From positions 6,644-70,643 of the forward strand of contig JBAXER010000005.1 of NCBI GenBank assembly GCA_037140375.1: a stretch of DNA of 64,000 nucleotides, in the 5' to 3' direction. Made by a program: the position numbers and the translations under genes. How positions within the stretch are numbered: the first letter of the stretch is position 1; the number at the start of each line of letters is the position of its first letter. This document shows positions 7,201 to 15,330 of this stretch, piece after piece. The notes under the pieces were generated by a model. That model was not told the origin of the DNA. It saw only the letters and a program-made list of their open reading frames with translations, and did no database searches. The stretch comes from WLMZ01 sp037140375. Its GTDB lineage: Bacteria > Actinomycetota > Acidimicrobiia > Acidimicrobiales > Ilumatobacteraceae.

Positions 7201-9599
7201 TTGATCACCAGTGGCCGGGTGCCGACGTTGCGGATTGTGTAGGTACGGTCGCCGATGTCGCCAGCCCCAAGTGTCGGGAAGACGTTTGAAGAGGTCATCA
7301 CAGCGATGCCTGCTGAAGGTGCTTCGGCAGGGGCGGTGCAAGGAACTGTTGGTCCGTTTGCGGTGAATGGTGAGTTTTCGGCGAAGGTGAGTTCGGCGAG
7401 CGCCAGTGGCTGACGGCCGAGCCACATCACCCGGTTCTGCTGCGCCCCGGCGAGGGCGACGTCTCCGGCAATGTTTGGCGAGGCGTTGAAGTCCCAAGTA
7501 GCGGTGAATTGAACGCCATCTGGGTTGGTTGCGCTGATTGGGTCGTATGTCAGCGTTGCGTGAGTAGCGGCGTCGGCAGCAGTGATCGCACGGCGTCCGT
7601 TGATAGCGAATGGGTTGGCTGTCGATGAGATCAGTCGGGCGTCGAGCTGTGCTCGTGGGAATGGGCCACCTGTTGCTAGGTCACGTGCCCAACCCTTCAT
7701 CTCGACGATGCCGCTGCCAGGGAACGTCTCGGTGGCCTTCTGGGTCACTCGAACGTCGGCCTCGGCCATTTCGTACGCACTGCCATCACCGCGAGTTACT
7801 CGTAAGACGTCGCCGGCACGAAGGTCTGGGGTGGAGCCTTCCCAGCACTGTCCACCGGGGTGGTTGACCTCGGCGATGCCGTCTGGGTGGGCTGTCACGT
7901 TGAACGCTGAACCGACAACAACACCCTGGCGGATGACCTGCACGGTCAGTGCTTCGCCGGGTACCCAACCGAGCAGCGACACGAAGTCACGGTCAACGAA
8001 CGAGTTCAACTGAATCGGAGCGTGTGGAAAAGGAACGATGTTGTTCGTGATCAGGCCAGCGCCCGACAATTGCACAGCGACTGCTGCGGTAACGGTGGCG
8101 CCATTTTCGTCGGTGAACGATGAGCTGATGTTGAGCGTTCCGGAACGGGGCCCCTCAGCGATTGGCGTGAACGTGATGCTGCCGGTGCATGACTGATTCG
8201 GCAAGATCTCGGCGCAGCCAGCGGTGCCAGCGAACTCGGTTGAGCCCACGTAGGCGCCGGCTGCGTTGATCGCTGACACGTTGCCGTAGTTGGTGATGGT
8301 CAGGGTCTCAGGCGGCGAGGTGTTGCCCGATGGGCGGGTACCAAAATCGATTGAGGCTGGCTTGGCAACGATCACGGCGACTTGCTGGCCGGCGCTGAGG
8401 GCGTAGCCGGTTGCATTCAGGGTGACCGTTGAGTTGCCAGCGTTGCTGAGAATCTCAATGAGGCCGGTCTTGAGCGGGCTTGGTGCGGATGAGGTTGGGC
8501 TGAATACAACGCTGATGTCGCAGCCGGAACCAATCGCGATTGGGGTTCCTGCGCAGGTGTTCGACACGGTGAACTGATTGTTGCTCGAGGTCACGGATGA
8601 GACCACGAGCTCGGTCGATGGGTCGGTGCCGACGCCAGCGTTGGTCACATGGATCACGTTTGCGGCCGATGATGAACCAACAGCGGTTGCAGCGAACTCA
8701 ACGGTGGCCTTGTCGGTTGACACGGTCGGCCCAGCAAGCGGTGCGTTGCAGGCTGCCGCGAATGGTCCGGCGACAATGGCCGATCCCACTTCGAAGATCG
8801 TGCTGCCGAGGCCGCCGCCAACCCAAGAGATTTGGCTCTGGGCGTTGAGTGCGAGATCCATGTCGATTGCGTTGAGGTTCGTCCAAACAGCGGTCCAGTT
8901 GCCAGCGCCATCAGCAACGACCGTGCGGCCGTTGGTGGCGATGGTGTCGGTGGCGAGGGCGAGAAGAACTCGCTTGCCGGCGAATACGCCGCCTGTGAAG
9001 CGGGCCTGCGAGCCGCTGAGTGCGCCTGCCTGCAACTGTGTGGCAGCCATTGGTGAGTTGTCGAGATTGAAGGCGGTACCGCTCATCTCGACCCGGCCCG
9101 GGGCGGTTTGGTGGATGGTGGTCGTGATGTTGATCTTTGCGGTGGTCGTCTGGTCAACAACGACGGGAACGTGATTCGCATCGAGGCCAGTGAGGCGAAT
9201 GGCGTCACCGCCCACGATGTTGGGTGTGATGGTTTCCCAGCATGGAGAACCAGGATGGTTCACCTGCACAAGGCCGGTGCCTACATCGGGAACCACATTG
9301 TGGACGACGCCGACCTCTTGGCCGTTACGCATCACCTGCACGTCGACAAATGGGTAGGCAGACCAATCGGCGCCCGTGAGCATGTCGCGTGCCGGGAACG
9401 ACACGATGGTGCCGGTGACTGGCGGCTCGTTCGCCGGCAACACGGCAGCAGCGGTGCCGACCGCTGTGGGAAGAATGAACCCTGCGCCGAAGAGCGTTGC
9501 CGCCAAAGCGACAGCGGTGAGTCGTCGCCGCCGAGAGGCTGCCGAGGTGAAGAGTGCGTTCGCTGATCGGTTGAAACTGATCGTGCTGTTGACATTCAT
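4251..9599 (-). CDS. giant secreted multidomain protein with three unnamed modules, choice-of-anchor-D type domains and IPT/TIG domains
   Basis: This 1782-residue protein has a long N-terminal signal: a basic RRRRL stretch, then a hydrophobic core (LTAVALAATLFGAGF) and an Ala-rich cleavage region near residue 50. Three copies of a roughly 220-residue module follow (about residues 66-290, 530-755 and 1000-1225), each with a Gly-rich strand, a (N)HPG..CW..(A/T)TPD-type core and a conserved GDxxR. They alternate with HYDIN/choice-of-anchor-D-like beta domains (motifs such as VTNEGAADLEF and NSRSATVIISTND). The last 440 residues hold five IPT/TIG-type Ig-like domains (for example ITITGAGLTS and LTITGNNFRN). 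No LPxTG or C-terminal membrane anchor was seen, so it is probably released or loosely surface-associated. No enzyme motif is visible. Adhesion or an extracellular matrix role is inference from domain type. The gene is monocistronic, flanked by a terminator hairpin and a 305-bp upstream gap. Confidence 0.85.
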   Translation of the reverse strand: MNVNSTISFNRSANALFTSAASRRRRLTAVALAATLFGAGFILPTAVGTAAAVLPANEPPVTGTIVSFPARDMLTGADWSAYPFVDVQVMRNGQEVGVVHNVVPDVGTGLVQVNHPGSPCWETITPNIVGGDAIRLTGLDANHVPVVVDQTTTAKINITTTIHQTAPGRVEMSGTAFNLDNSPMAATQLQAGALSGSQARFTGGVFAGKRVLLALATDTIATNGRTVVADGAGNWTAVWTNLNAIDMDLALNAQSQISWVGGGLGSTIFEVGSAIVAGPFAAACNAPLAGPTVSTDKATVEFAATAVGSSSAANVIHVTNAGVGTDPSTELVVSSVTSSNNQFTVSNTCAGTPIAIGSGCDISVVFSPTSSAPSPLKTGLIEILSNAGNSTVTLNATGYALSAGQQVAVIVAKPASIDFGTRPSGNTSPPETLTITNYGNVSAINAAGAYVGSTEFAGTAGCAEILPNQSCTGSITFTPIAEGPRSGTLNISSSFTDENGATVTAAVAVQLSGAGLITNNIVPFPHAPIQLNSFVDRDFVSLLGWVPGEALTVQVIRQGVVVGSAFNVTAHPDGIAEVNHPGGQCWEGSTPDLRAGDVLRVTRGDGSAYEMAEADVRVTQKATETFPGSGIVEMKGWARDLATGGPFPRAQLDARLISSTANPFAINGRRAITAADAATHATLTYDPISATNPDGVQFTATWDFNASPNIAGDVALAGAQQNRVMWLGRQPLALAELTFAENSPFTANGPTVPCTAPAEAPSAGIAVMTSSNVFPTLGAGDIGDRTYTIRNVGTRPLVINSITFGGSNPEDFSLVGAVPAPIAPESNGTFTVRFSPQVVNTAGTRSAIIRINDNAVGSPHTATATGLAVRTVVPSALMTPASLTFGDTQVGVTSDPQVITVTNEGAADLEFAGIGVGNTTVGTSAIDFHFNSDAADACKTTQLVPAGGSCTITATFTPSAVNSRSATVIISTNDPAGNKLATLTGSSSISAEGAFDPPRLPHSLSVFPVRDYAIAAGYAANEVVTVYAYRNGVLIGESEALSPRFPGGIVEANHIVSTGCWANATPDLRTGDVIRAVARLQADPSVINSMDQIHVQGIEVNMPATAVNANTVVMTGTAVDTFTGLPLDIGSFQPRITTKTTGNFTTSGRQDLRAAFGLDGTVSMNGNNWTATFTGLTPADMQLALGGVSHALWLGRTPLALNENSHAEWAEVPGPTAGCPVAGNLPALTPIADVTVAPVLLDAGFSGSGPNGVASTTNVATFTNVGPGAISGISVGAVEGLNSGDFTRTTNCPATLAVGARCTVTISFKATANGVRAASIPITHSGQNAVSHIVVSGIGVTAPTVATVAPALAGRGTAITITGAGLTSTTAVSFTASGQSAQAATSFTVLNDTTITAVIPANLAGGTLAPVATAVSITSQGGSVTVAGGVGGLSVNGNPPTIGTLSAIAGVAGNNLTITGTGFIVGATTVTIGGAAATVSAATGTSITVVVPAAANTTAVARATTVVVTTVNGIASRNYTVNASPRLTSFSVASAARGAAITLRGTGFTSASTVTFTTAAGSTVAAAIATATRTSTALTVTVPATAVQGLVTVTTVSYLPTALEFVVATTPTITSFTPSSGVAAATTNLTITGNNFRNATKVSVGGKNVVAFTVTSPTTLVINGLDKATRTGTITVLTSFGSVTSAASYTVVIAPTITTFTPTITTLTLNPVITVTGTNFAAGTTVALVQGTRVIPTPAALAANGNSLTFRLALGTTPGLYNIRVTNGAGVAQTLTNLTVNS
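5940..6600 (-). repeat. third copy of the unnamed module inside the giant secreted protein
   Basis: This encodes about residues 1000-1220. The landmarks are SVFPVRDYAIAAGY, then YRNGVLIGES, then GCWANATPDLRTGDVIRA, and at the end HALWLGRTPLALNEN. The last of these matches MWLGRQPLALAEL of the second copy. Confidence 0.7.
7340..8030 (-). repeat. second copy of the unnamed module inside the giant secreted protein
   Basis: The landmarks are FVDRDFVSLLGW, then VQVIRQGVVVGS, then EVNHPGGQCWEGSTPDLR and GDVLRV, ending with MWLGRQPLALAEL. The spacing from the conserved CW of copy 2 to that of copy 3 is about 475 residues. Confidence 0.7.
8730..9404 (-). repeat. first copy of the unnamed module inside the giant secreted protein
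   Basis: The landmarks are VSFPARDMLTGADW, then VQVMRNGQEVGV, then QVNHPGSPCWETITPN and GGDAIRL. The conserved CW dipeptide is at about residue 120, some 465 residues before that of copy 2. Confidence 0.7.
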
Positions 9600-9904
9600 C
9601 TTGGGGGTTCCTGTCTGTCGTCAGACCTCTCGCGAGTCCTGCACCTGGTACCCAACAGGTTGACGAAAGTCACCTTCAACAGCAATGGAGCATTGGTCCA
9701 TGGCCAATGGCCTTACGACTAGGCCCTCTTTTGCACAAAGGTCGTACGACTCGCGATCAATAACTCCTCAACAGCACACTGTTTTCACTCGATATCGGTA
9801 GTTAATGACAGTAAAGCTGGCAGTATTATTGGGCCTTGTTCGCAAGTACCTTCACCGCATTTGGCAGTAGTAGGACCTCGGCAGGGTCACTGCCTCGGTA
9901 GCGC
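9600..9904. other. 305-bp intergenic region upstream of the giant secreted-protein gene
   Basis: No coding frame is supported here. The region is less GC-rich than its surroundings around 9760-9840. It contains an inverted repeat (CATTGG at 9691-9696, CCAATG at 9704-9709, with CCATGG between) about 95 nt before the start codon, which could be a regulator site. It must hold the promoter of the giant gene and the 3' end of the DUF2817 gene's transcript. No promoter hexamers were assigned. Confidence 0.35.
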
Positions 9905-10978
9905 TCAGCCTGCGTGGGTCAACGCTTGGGTGAGTACCTCGCGAAACCGCAACCAGACATCAGCGATCCATTCGGGGCGATCATCAGCGAATGCGGCCCG
10001 TACCTGAGCACGAATCGCTCCAGCGCCGGTCCCAAGGGGTTCACCGTGGGCATGCAGCACCGCATCGGCGCGTAGCGCCTGCAGCACCGTGATTGGGTCA
10101 ACCGTGCCGAACTCAAGTGCCACTGCTGCGCAAGCAGCGTGCGGCGCAAGCTCGTTCACGATGGCCAACCAGTCGCCGCTGAGCGCCGCTGAAACGCTGT
10201 CGCCGTCGAGCATCGAGCGCACGTCGCCCCAGATCTGCTCGGCGCGTCGGTGCATCTCGCTGCTCGTTGGCTCGCTGCCGATGAGTTCGCCATGCCCTGA
10301 CGCCCCCAAGCCCGTGTGAAGGTCGATGATTGTGAGCTGTTCCACGTTCGCGAGGCGTGATGCGGCCCATGCGCGCAGCCACTGGTGCGACCACACAGGT
10401 TTGGTACCGCCATAGAACACGCCGGTTGGGTTGCTGTATTGGCCGCCGCTCACGACCCCCTGCATCCGATCGAGGCCGATCTCGTTTGCCAACTCGAGCA
10501 GCGCGGTGAGCGAGGCTGCCTGCGTCGCTTCGCTCCAGTCGCTCGGCACAACGAGCGCTGCGATGCGGTCGTAATCGGTGTTTGCCGGTGGCGACTTCGA
10601 CCAATCGATGAAGTTGCGGTTGAGGTCGACATTGTCTTCGTTGACCCGGCGCACCCATGCGAAGCCATATGGATTGAGTGCATGCACCATGATCAGTCCG
10701 ACGGAATCGGGCAGTTCAGACGCGTGGTGTTCAAGCCAATGGCGCTGTAACGCCGACCCGCAGTAGCCCTCAACCCCATGGGTTGCCGAGAGCACAACAA
10801 CCACGCTTGTTGCATCGGCCGCTCCGAATTCGGCGACGTCTATGGCAAGTTCTTCGCCCGACGGGCCGGTCAGCGGATGCACGTGGTGCCCGATGCGGGC
10901 ACCTGCCGAACCGGCTGCATCGAGAAACGCTTGGCGCGCTTGTGTATAGGTGTCGCTGAGTGCGGCGATCTGAGTCAT
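9905..10978 (-). CDS. DUF2817 (M14-like zinc peptidase/deacylase fold) protein
   Basis: The 357-residue product belongs to the DUF2817 family, related to zinc carboxypeptidases and succinylglutamate desuccinylase. The zinc motif H67-x-x-E70 is in SATHGVEGYCGS. It is followed by the family stretch NPYGFAWVRRVNEDNVDLN and RNF, and by a second zinc histidine in IDLHTGLGASGHGE. No signal peptide is seen, so it is likely cytoplasmic and may hydrolyse an amide or peptide bond in a small substrate. The ATG at 10978 was chosen because the family fold begins right after it; longer upstream reading would run into the divergent kinase gene. Substrate unknown. Confidence 0.82.
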   Translation of the reverse strand: MTQIAALSDTYTQARQAFLDAAGSAGARIGHHVHPLTGPSGEELAIDVAEFGAADATSVVVVLSATHGVEGYCGSALQRHWLEHHASELPDSVGLIMVHALNPYGFAWVRRVNEDNVDLNRNFIDWSKSPPANTDYDRIAALVVPSDWSEATQAASLTALLELANEIGLDRMQGVVSGGQYSNPTGVFYGGTKPVWSHQWLRAWAASRLANVEQLTIIDLHTGLGASGHGELIGSEPTSSEMHRRAEQIWGDVRSMLDGDSVSAALSGDWLAIVNELAPHAACAAVALEFGTVDPITVLQALRADAVLHAHGEPLGTGAGAIRAQVRAAFADDRPEWIADVWLRFREVLTQALTHAG

Positions 10979-11060
10979 GGCGTCATTATGGCTGGTGGTC
11001 AGAGCTGGCAATGTCGACGACCCGGCCGCAGAGAGACACGAACCACTAGCGTGTCGAGAC

Positions 11061-11993
11061 ATGGCGACCTCGATGTGTGTGCTGGGTGACTTCGCCTGGG
11101 ATGTTTTGATCCAAACCAACACCGAACTCAAAAAGGGTGGCGACACCTTTGGCGAGGTCATGCTCACGCCGGGCGGCAGTGCCGCCAATGTTGCCGTGTG
11201 GGCAACTCGCAGCGGCATGGACACTCTGTTCGTCGGCAAAATTGGTCGCGACAGGTTCGGTCAGCTTGCACAAGAGAACCTTGACCAAGAAAAGGTGAAG
11301 GCGTATCTCGTCGAGACCGATGCGCACCTCACTGGGTCTGTGGCCGTGTTTGTCGATCACACCGGTGAGCGGTCAATGGTTTCCGGCCGTGGCGCCGATT
11401 TCTACCTCTTGTCCTCCGAGCTGCCACGAGCATCCATCGCCGAGACGCGCCATCTTCATCTCACCGCATGGTCGTTCTTCACCGATCCACCTCGGTCGGC
11501 CGCTCGCACCGCTGCACAAATCGCCAAGGCCGCGGGGGCAACGCTGTCGTTCGACCCCGGCTCGTTTCAGATGATCGAGCAGATGGGCGTTGCTCAATTC
11601 TTGAAGGTCACCCAAGACCTCGGAATCGACATCTTGCTGCCCAACTTCGAAGAGGGCTCAATTCTGACGGGACTCACCGAGCCAGCCGCTATCGCGCAGC
11701 AACTCACCGTGCTGTATCCGGGGGCTCTGGTGGTGCTCAAGCTCGATGCCGACGGCTCGTTCGTGCATCAAAACGACATCGATACCCACATTCCGCCGGC
11801 AACGAACAACTTGGTCGATGCCACTGGCGCCGGCGACTCGTTTGCCGGATCCTTTCTGGCGCATTATCTCGTGAGCGGCTCAGCACTCGAGGCTGCTCGG
11901 TTCGCAACGCGTGTGTCGGCCTGGGTGATTGAGCAAATCGGCGCTCGGCCAGCGCCCGACGCTCGGCTACGCGCTGTGCTCGCCCAGCGCTGA
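11061..11993 (+). CDS. PfkB-family carbohydrate/nucleoside kinase
   Basis: The 310-residue ribokinase-type kinase carries the N-terminal GGSAANVAVW signature of the PfkB family and the C-terminal signature LVDATGAGDSFAGSF, in which the Asp of GAGD is the catalytic base. It transfers phosphate from ATP to a hydroxyl of a sugar or nucleoside. Sequence does not separate ribokinase, fructokinase, adenosine kinase or sugar-acid kinase activity. The ATG at 11061 gives the expected MCVLGDFAWD beta strand. The gene is divergent from the DUF2817 gene, with 82 nt between starts, and 43 nt upstream of the CDF transporter gene on the same strand, so the two may be co-transcribed. Confidence 0.88.
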   Translation: MATSMCVLGDFAWDVLIQTNTELKKGGDTFGEVMLTPGGSAANVAVWATRSGMDTLFVGKIGRDRFGQLAQENLDQEKVKAYLVETDAHLTGSVAVFVDHTGERSMVSGRGADFYLLSSELPRASIAETRHLHLTAWSFFTDPPRSAARTAAQIAKAAGATLSFDPGSFQMIEQMGVAQFLKVTQDLGIDILLPNFEEGSILTGLTEPAAIAQQLTVLYPGALVVLKLDADGSFVHQNDIDTHIPPATNNLVDATGAGDSFAGSFLAHYLVSGSALEAARFATRVSAWVIEQIGARPAPDARLRAVLAQR

Positions 11994-12036
11994 GCGATTC
12001 AGCCGCTGCGCGTTTCCGTTCTGTAGAGTTCGGCCT

Positions 12037-12975
12037 GTGAGCCAAGCGAAGCGTCTCAAGATTGCTGTCGTTCTCAACGTGGTCATCATCGCGATGCAGG
12101 TCAGCGTCGGAATCCGAGCGCACTCACTCGGTTTGCTCGCCGATGCAGGTCACAACTTCACCGATGTTGGGGCGCTGCTGATTTCGCTCTGGGCTGTGCA
12201 GCTGGTTCGTCGTTCGCCCACTTCCAAGCGATCATTCGGCTATCACCGGTCCGGCATTCTTGCTGCGCAAGCCAATGCAACACTGATCCTGATCGCATCG
12301 TCGTTCATCCTGTTCGAAGCAGTGCGCCGCTTCACCCATCCGCATCATGTCGAGGGCTTGATCGTGGTTTTCGCTGCAGCGGTGGCGCTCGTCGCCAACG
12401 GAGCCGCGGCGGTTCTTCTCAACGATCATTCCGGCGATGTCAACATGCGCTCGGCCGTATTGCACATGGTCGGCGACGCCGCTGCGTCGGCGGGCGTGGT
12501 GGTGGCCGGGCTGGTGATGTACGTAACCAATGGTGCTGAGTGGATCGATCCGTTGGTCTCCATTCTGATTGCTCTCGTCATTGGTTGGCGGGCGGTGCAA
12601 CTGCTGAAGCACACCACCGACATCTTGATGGAGGCAACGCCCGCTTCACTTGATGTTGAGGCAATGAGCCGCGCTGTTGGGGCTGTCGATGGTGTCGAGA
12701 GTCTGCACGATCTGCATGTCTGGAGTCTGTCGAGCGCGATGCGAGCGCTGTCCGCGCACGTGGTGCTCGATGGTCATCCAACGCTCGAAGAAGCTCAACG
12801 TGTGGGCGAGCGCATTAAGGCTGTGTTGGCGCACGACTTCGCCATTGGCCACGCCACCCTCGAACTCGAATGCGAGCCGTGCTCCACGCATCTCGACGAT
12901 TGTCTGATCGCCGCGATTCATAGCGAGCACGGCCACAGCGACCACGGGCACGGGCACGGGCATCATCACCACTGA
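12037..12975 (+). CDS. cation diffusion facilitator (CDF) metal efflux transporter with His-rich tail
   Basis: The 312-residue inner-membrane protein has six predicted helices and a cytoplasmic C-terminal domain. It exports divalent metal ions (zinc, cobalt or cadmium) in exchange for protons. The metal-site helices are visible: LLADAGHNFTDVGALL (HxxxD, helix 2) and MVGDAAASAGVVVAG (helix 5, the second metal-ligand Asp). The C-terminal domain includes LHDLHVWSLSS and ALSAHVVLD, typical of the zinc-binding dimerisation domain. The last 18 residues contain ten histidines, likely a metal-buffering tail. Start is the GTG at 12037. A His/Asp pair in the metal site points to zinc, by family knowledge. 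Confidence 0.9.
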   Translation: MSQAKRLKIAVVLNVVIIAMQVSVGIRAHSLGLLADAGHNFTDVGALLISLWAVQLVRRSPTSKRSFGYHRSGILAAQANATLILIASSFILFEAVRRFTHPHHVEGLIVVFAAAVALVANGAAAVLLNDHSGDVNMRSAVLHMVGDAAASAGVVVAGLVMYVTNGAEWIDPLVSILIALVIGWRAVQLLKHTTDILMEATPASLDVEAMSRAVGAVDGVESLHDLHVWSLSSAMRALSAHVVLDGHPTLEEAQRVGERIKAVLAHDFAIGHATLELECEPCSTHLDDCLIAAIHSEHGHSDHGHGHGHHHH

Positions 12976-13050
12976 CTGGGTGCTCCCCACAGGCTATGGC
13001 GGGTCGTGACGCGCGCCCTCACTACTGTGTGAAGCGCAGCGAGGTGACAA

Positions 13051-14346
13051 GTGAGCGATCAGCCAAGCGTCCCACTGGGAGCAAGGGTTAGCGACGAAGA
13101 GTCCCGAGGTGCGATGCGCGCCTTTTTGCAGCGCAGCGAGGTTCGCCTGTCCACGATTCATCGAGTCGCTCAGGCCCTTCTGGGTGGTTCTGCGCTCATC
13201 TTGCTGATGCCGCTGTTTCTGCGCGACGCGTTCCCCAAGATGATGACGATCCTCATCTCGTTGTACGACTCGCACCAAAGCGTCGTGTCCACGGTGGCGC
13301 TCGGAATCGCCGCCGCCTTGGTCATCTTGTTGCCGGTGCCGGCCATCTATTTGCTTGTTGGCGACCTTTTGGCGTTCTATTTCACGAGCAACACTTTTGG
13401 TGCTCATCCCGATGGTCCCGACGATTCGAAACGCGTGATGTTCAACCCGCGGTTCATCATTCCCGGGCTCGGGTTCAACAACGACGAACTCAGCGCCGAC
13501 ACCGAGCGACTGCTCGCAGATGGTCGCGACGACGAATGGACCCGCGGCCTGTTGGTGCCGCTCAGCAGCAACGACAATGGTTGGCGCGATCGATTCGATA
13601 CGCGCACCCACGATGTGTGGGGGGTCCTGGCCGAAGAGGGTATGGCCGGCGACAACGAACGCGTTCGCCAAGCCTTCCGGCTAGCCGGCCTCAACCGTGA
13701 CCGCACGTTGGCTCACGATGTCGCCCGCACAGAGGCACTGATGGCGCGCCACGTGTTGGCCATTCGCACTCTGGTGTTGCGCTACACCAAGGCACTGTTG
13801 TTGCTGGTGGCCACCACGGTGGTCACGCTTGCAGCATCGGGCTTGGTTGACCAAGCGGTGCGCGAAGACCCCAGCAACGGCAAGTTCACCGGTGGCTTTC
13901 CGTTTCGGTTCGTCTTTCTCGTCTCGGCTGTCTATGCCTTTTGGGCGCCAATGGCGGCGCGAAGCGTTACCTCGCCATTGCGCATGATCCAGCGCAGCAC
14001 TCCTGGGGTTGGGCAGCATCGCGACGTGCATCTCGACAAGACCTCGAACCAGTTTGAGACGGCAACGGTCTTTGTCACCTTGGTGGTGCTCATCGCCGCA
14101 AATACTGCTGCCGTTGTTGCTGGCGCCAAAGCTGGCGGCGGTGCGGGGCTCGCTGCAGGCATCGCTGTTGCCGTAGTCACCACCGGGGCGTGGCTGCTGG
14201 CGCTCAGCGACTTCAGCGCCAGCCCGCGTGACACCGTGAGCGCGCTTGGCTTGCTGCTACGTGGCTACGACGGTCCCGCCCCTGCATCGGTGGTCGAAAG
14301 GGCGCGAGCTCTGCGCGCACAAGCGGCAGAGACAAAGGCTCGTTAG
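13051..14346 (+). CDS. unrecognised polytopic membrane protein
   Basis: I do not recognise this 431-residue protein. It has hydrophobic stretches near residues 41-58 and 80-110 and three or four more after residue 245 (LLLLVATTVVTLAASG, FVFLVSAVYAFWAPMAA, VFVTLVVLIAANTAAVV, AAGIAVAVVTTGAWLLAL). Between them is a charged soluble region (about 115-245) rich in Asp and Arg that ends ARTEALMARHVLAIR. The GTG start at 13051 is preceded by GAGGTG at 13042-13047. No catalytic motif is evident. It lies alone between the CDF gene and the haloalkane dehalogenase gene on the same strand. It resembles the uncharacterised integral membrane proteins common in Acidimicrobiia, but this is impression, not a family match. 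Confidence 0.7.
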   Translation: MSDQPSVPLGARVSDEESRGAMRAFLQRSEVRLSTIHRVAQALLGGSALILLMPLFLRDAFPKMMTILISLYDSHQSVVSTVALGIAAALVILLPVPAIYLLVGDLLAFYFTSNTFGAHPDGPDDSKRVMFNPRFIIPGLGFNNDELSADTERLLADGRDDEWTRGLLVPLSSNDNGWRDRFDTRTHDVWGVLAEEGMAGDNERVRQAFRLAGLNRDRTLAHDVARTEALMARHVLAIRTLVLRYTKALLLLVATTVVTLAASGLVDQAVREDPSNGKFTGGFPFRFVFLVSAVYAFWAPMAARSVTSPLRMIQRSTPGVGQHRDVHLDKTSNQFETATVFVTLVVLIAANTAAVVAGAKAGGGAGLAAGIAVAVVTTGAWLLALSDFSASPRDTVSALGLLLRGYDGPAPASVVERARALRAQAAETKAR

Positions 14347-14409
14347 CTCAACGTTGCTCAATGGCGCCGAAGTCGCTTGCCGCATGGCGATGCGTGACAG
14401 AGTTCATCC

Positions 14410-15330
14410 ATGAACGCTGCTGAGGTGCATCACACCGCGTCCGGAATCGACTTCGTGCGCACTCCCGATGATCGCTTCGTCGGTCTTGTCGATTGGCCCT
14501 ACGTTGCGCACTACCTCGAAGTAGACGGCTTGCGAATGGCCTATGTCGACGAAGGTCCGGTTGGGGCCACCACGTTGTTGTTGCTGCACGGCGAGCCAAC
14601 GTGGGGCTATCTCTATCGACGAATGATTCCTACGCTTGTGGCCGCCGGCTATCGAGTGATTGCGCCCGACCTCATCGGTTTTGGTCGTTCCGATAAGCCT
14701 GTAGACCGCAGTGCGTACACATACAAAGGGCATGTCGGCTGGGTTGCTGAGTTCGTCAACGCGCTGGGCCTCAGCGACCTCACCTTGTTTTGCCAAGATT
14801 GGGGAGGTCTCATTGGTCTGCGCGTCGCGGCCGAGAGCCCTGGCTTGTTCGCTCGGCTCATCATCACGAACACAGCGCTTCCCGTTGGGTTACCGATGGG
14901 CGATGGGTTCATGCGTTGGCAGAAGGCTTCGCAGAAGATGGCCGAGATGCACTGCGGTCGAATCCTGCAGCTGTCGGCACTCGCACGTGAACTGAGCGAT
15001 GCTGAGGTGCAGGCGTACCAGGCGCCGTACCCCGACGAGACATACATGGCTGGGCCTCGACAGTTTCCGCTGTTGGTGCCGACCTCTACCGACAACCCGG
15101 CGGTCGAGGCCAACGTTGCTGCGTGGCGCGTGCTCGAGGCGTGGACCAAGCCGGTACTGGTGTTGTGGGCGCCCGACGATCCGGTGTTTGGCGCTACTCA
15201 ATCGACGTTTGTCGATCGCATCCCAGGAGCAGCGGGCCAGCCACACCAGACCTTCTCGCCAGCTGGTCACTTCATTCAAGACGATGCTGGCGAACAAGTA
15301 GCCGCAGCAGTGGTGGCCTGGCTGGCCTAA
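14410..15330 (+). CDS. haloalkane dehalogenase, subfamily HLD-I
   Basis: The 306-residue alpha/beta hydrolase hydrolyses carbon-halogen bonds to give an alcohol plus halide. The halide-specific residues are all visible: HGEPTWGYLYR (oxyanion loop, His60), the nucleophile Asp130 followed by the halide-binding Trp131 in FCQDWGGLIG, and a second candidate halide Trp170 in the cap (GFMRWQKASQ). The acid Asp in VLWAPDDPVFG and the base His in SPAGHFIQDDAG complete the triad. The Trp after the nucleophile and the HGEP motif place it with DhlA/DhmA-type enzymes, not with epoxide hydrolases. It converges on the carbonic anhydrase gene with no gap. Natural substrate unknown. Confidence 0.88.
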   Translation: MNAAEVHHTASGIDFVRTPDDRFVGLVDWPYVAHYLEVDGLRMAYVDEGPVGATTLLLLHGEPTWGYLYRRMIPTLVAAGYRVIAPDLIGFGRSDKPVDRSAYTYKGHVGWVAEFVNALGLSDLTLFCQDWGGLIGLRVAAESPGLFARLIITNTALPVGLPMGDGFMRWQKASQKMAEMHCGRILQLSALARELSDAEVQAYQAPYPDETYMAGPRQFPLLVPTSTDNPAVEANVAAWRVLEAWTKPVLVLWAPDDPVFGATQSTFVDRIPGAAGQPHQTFSPAGHFIQDDAGEQVAAAVVAWLA

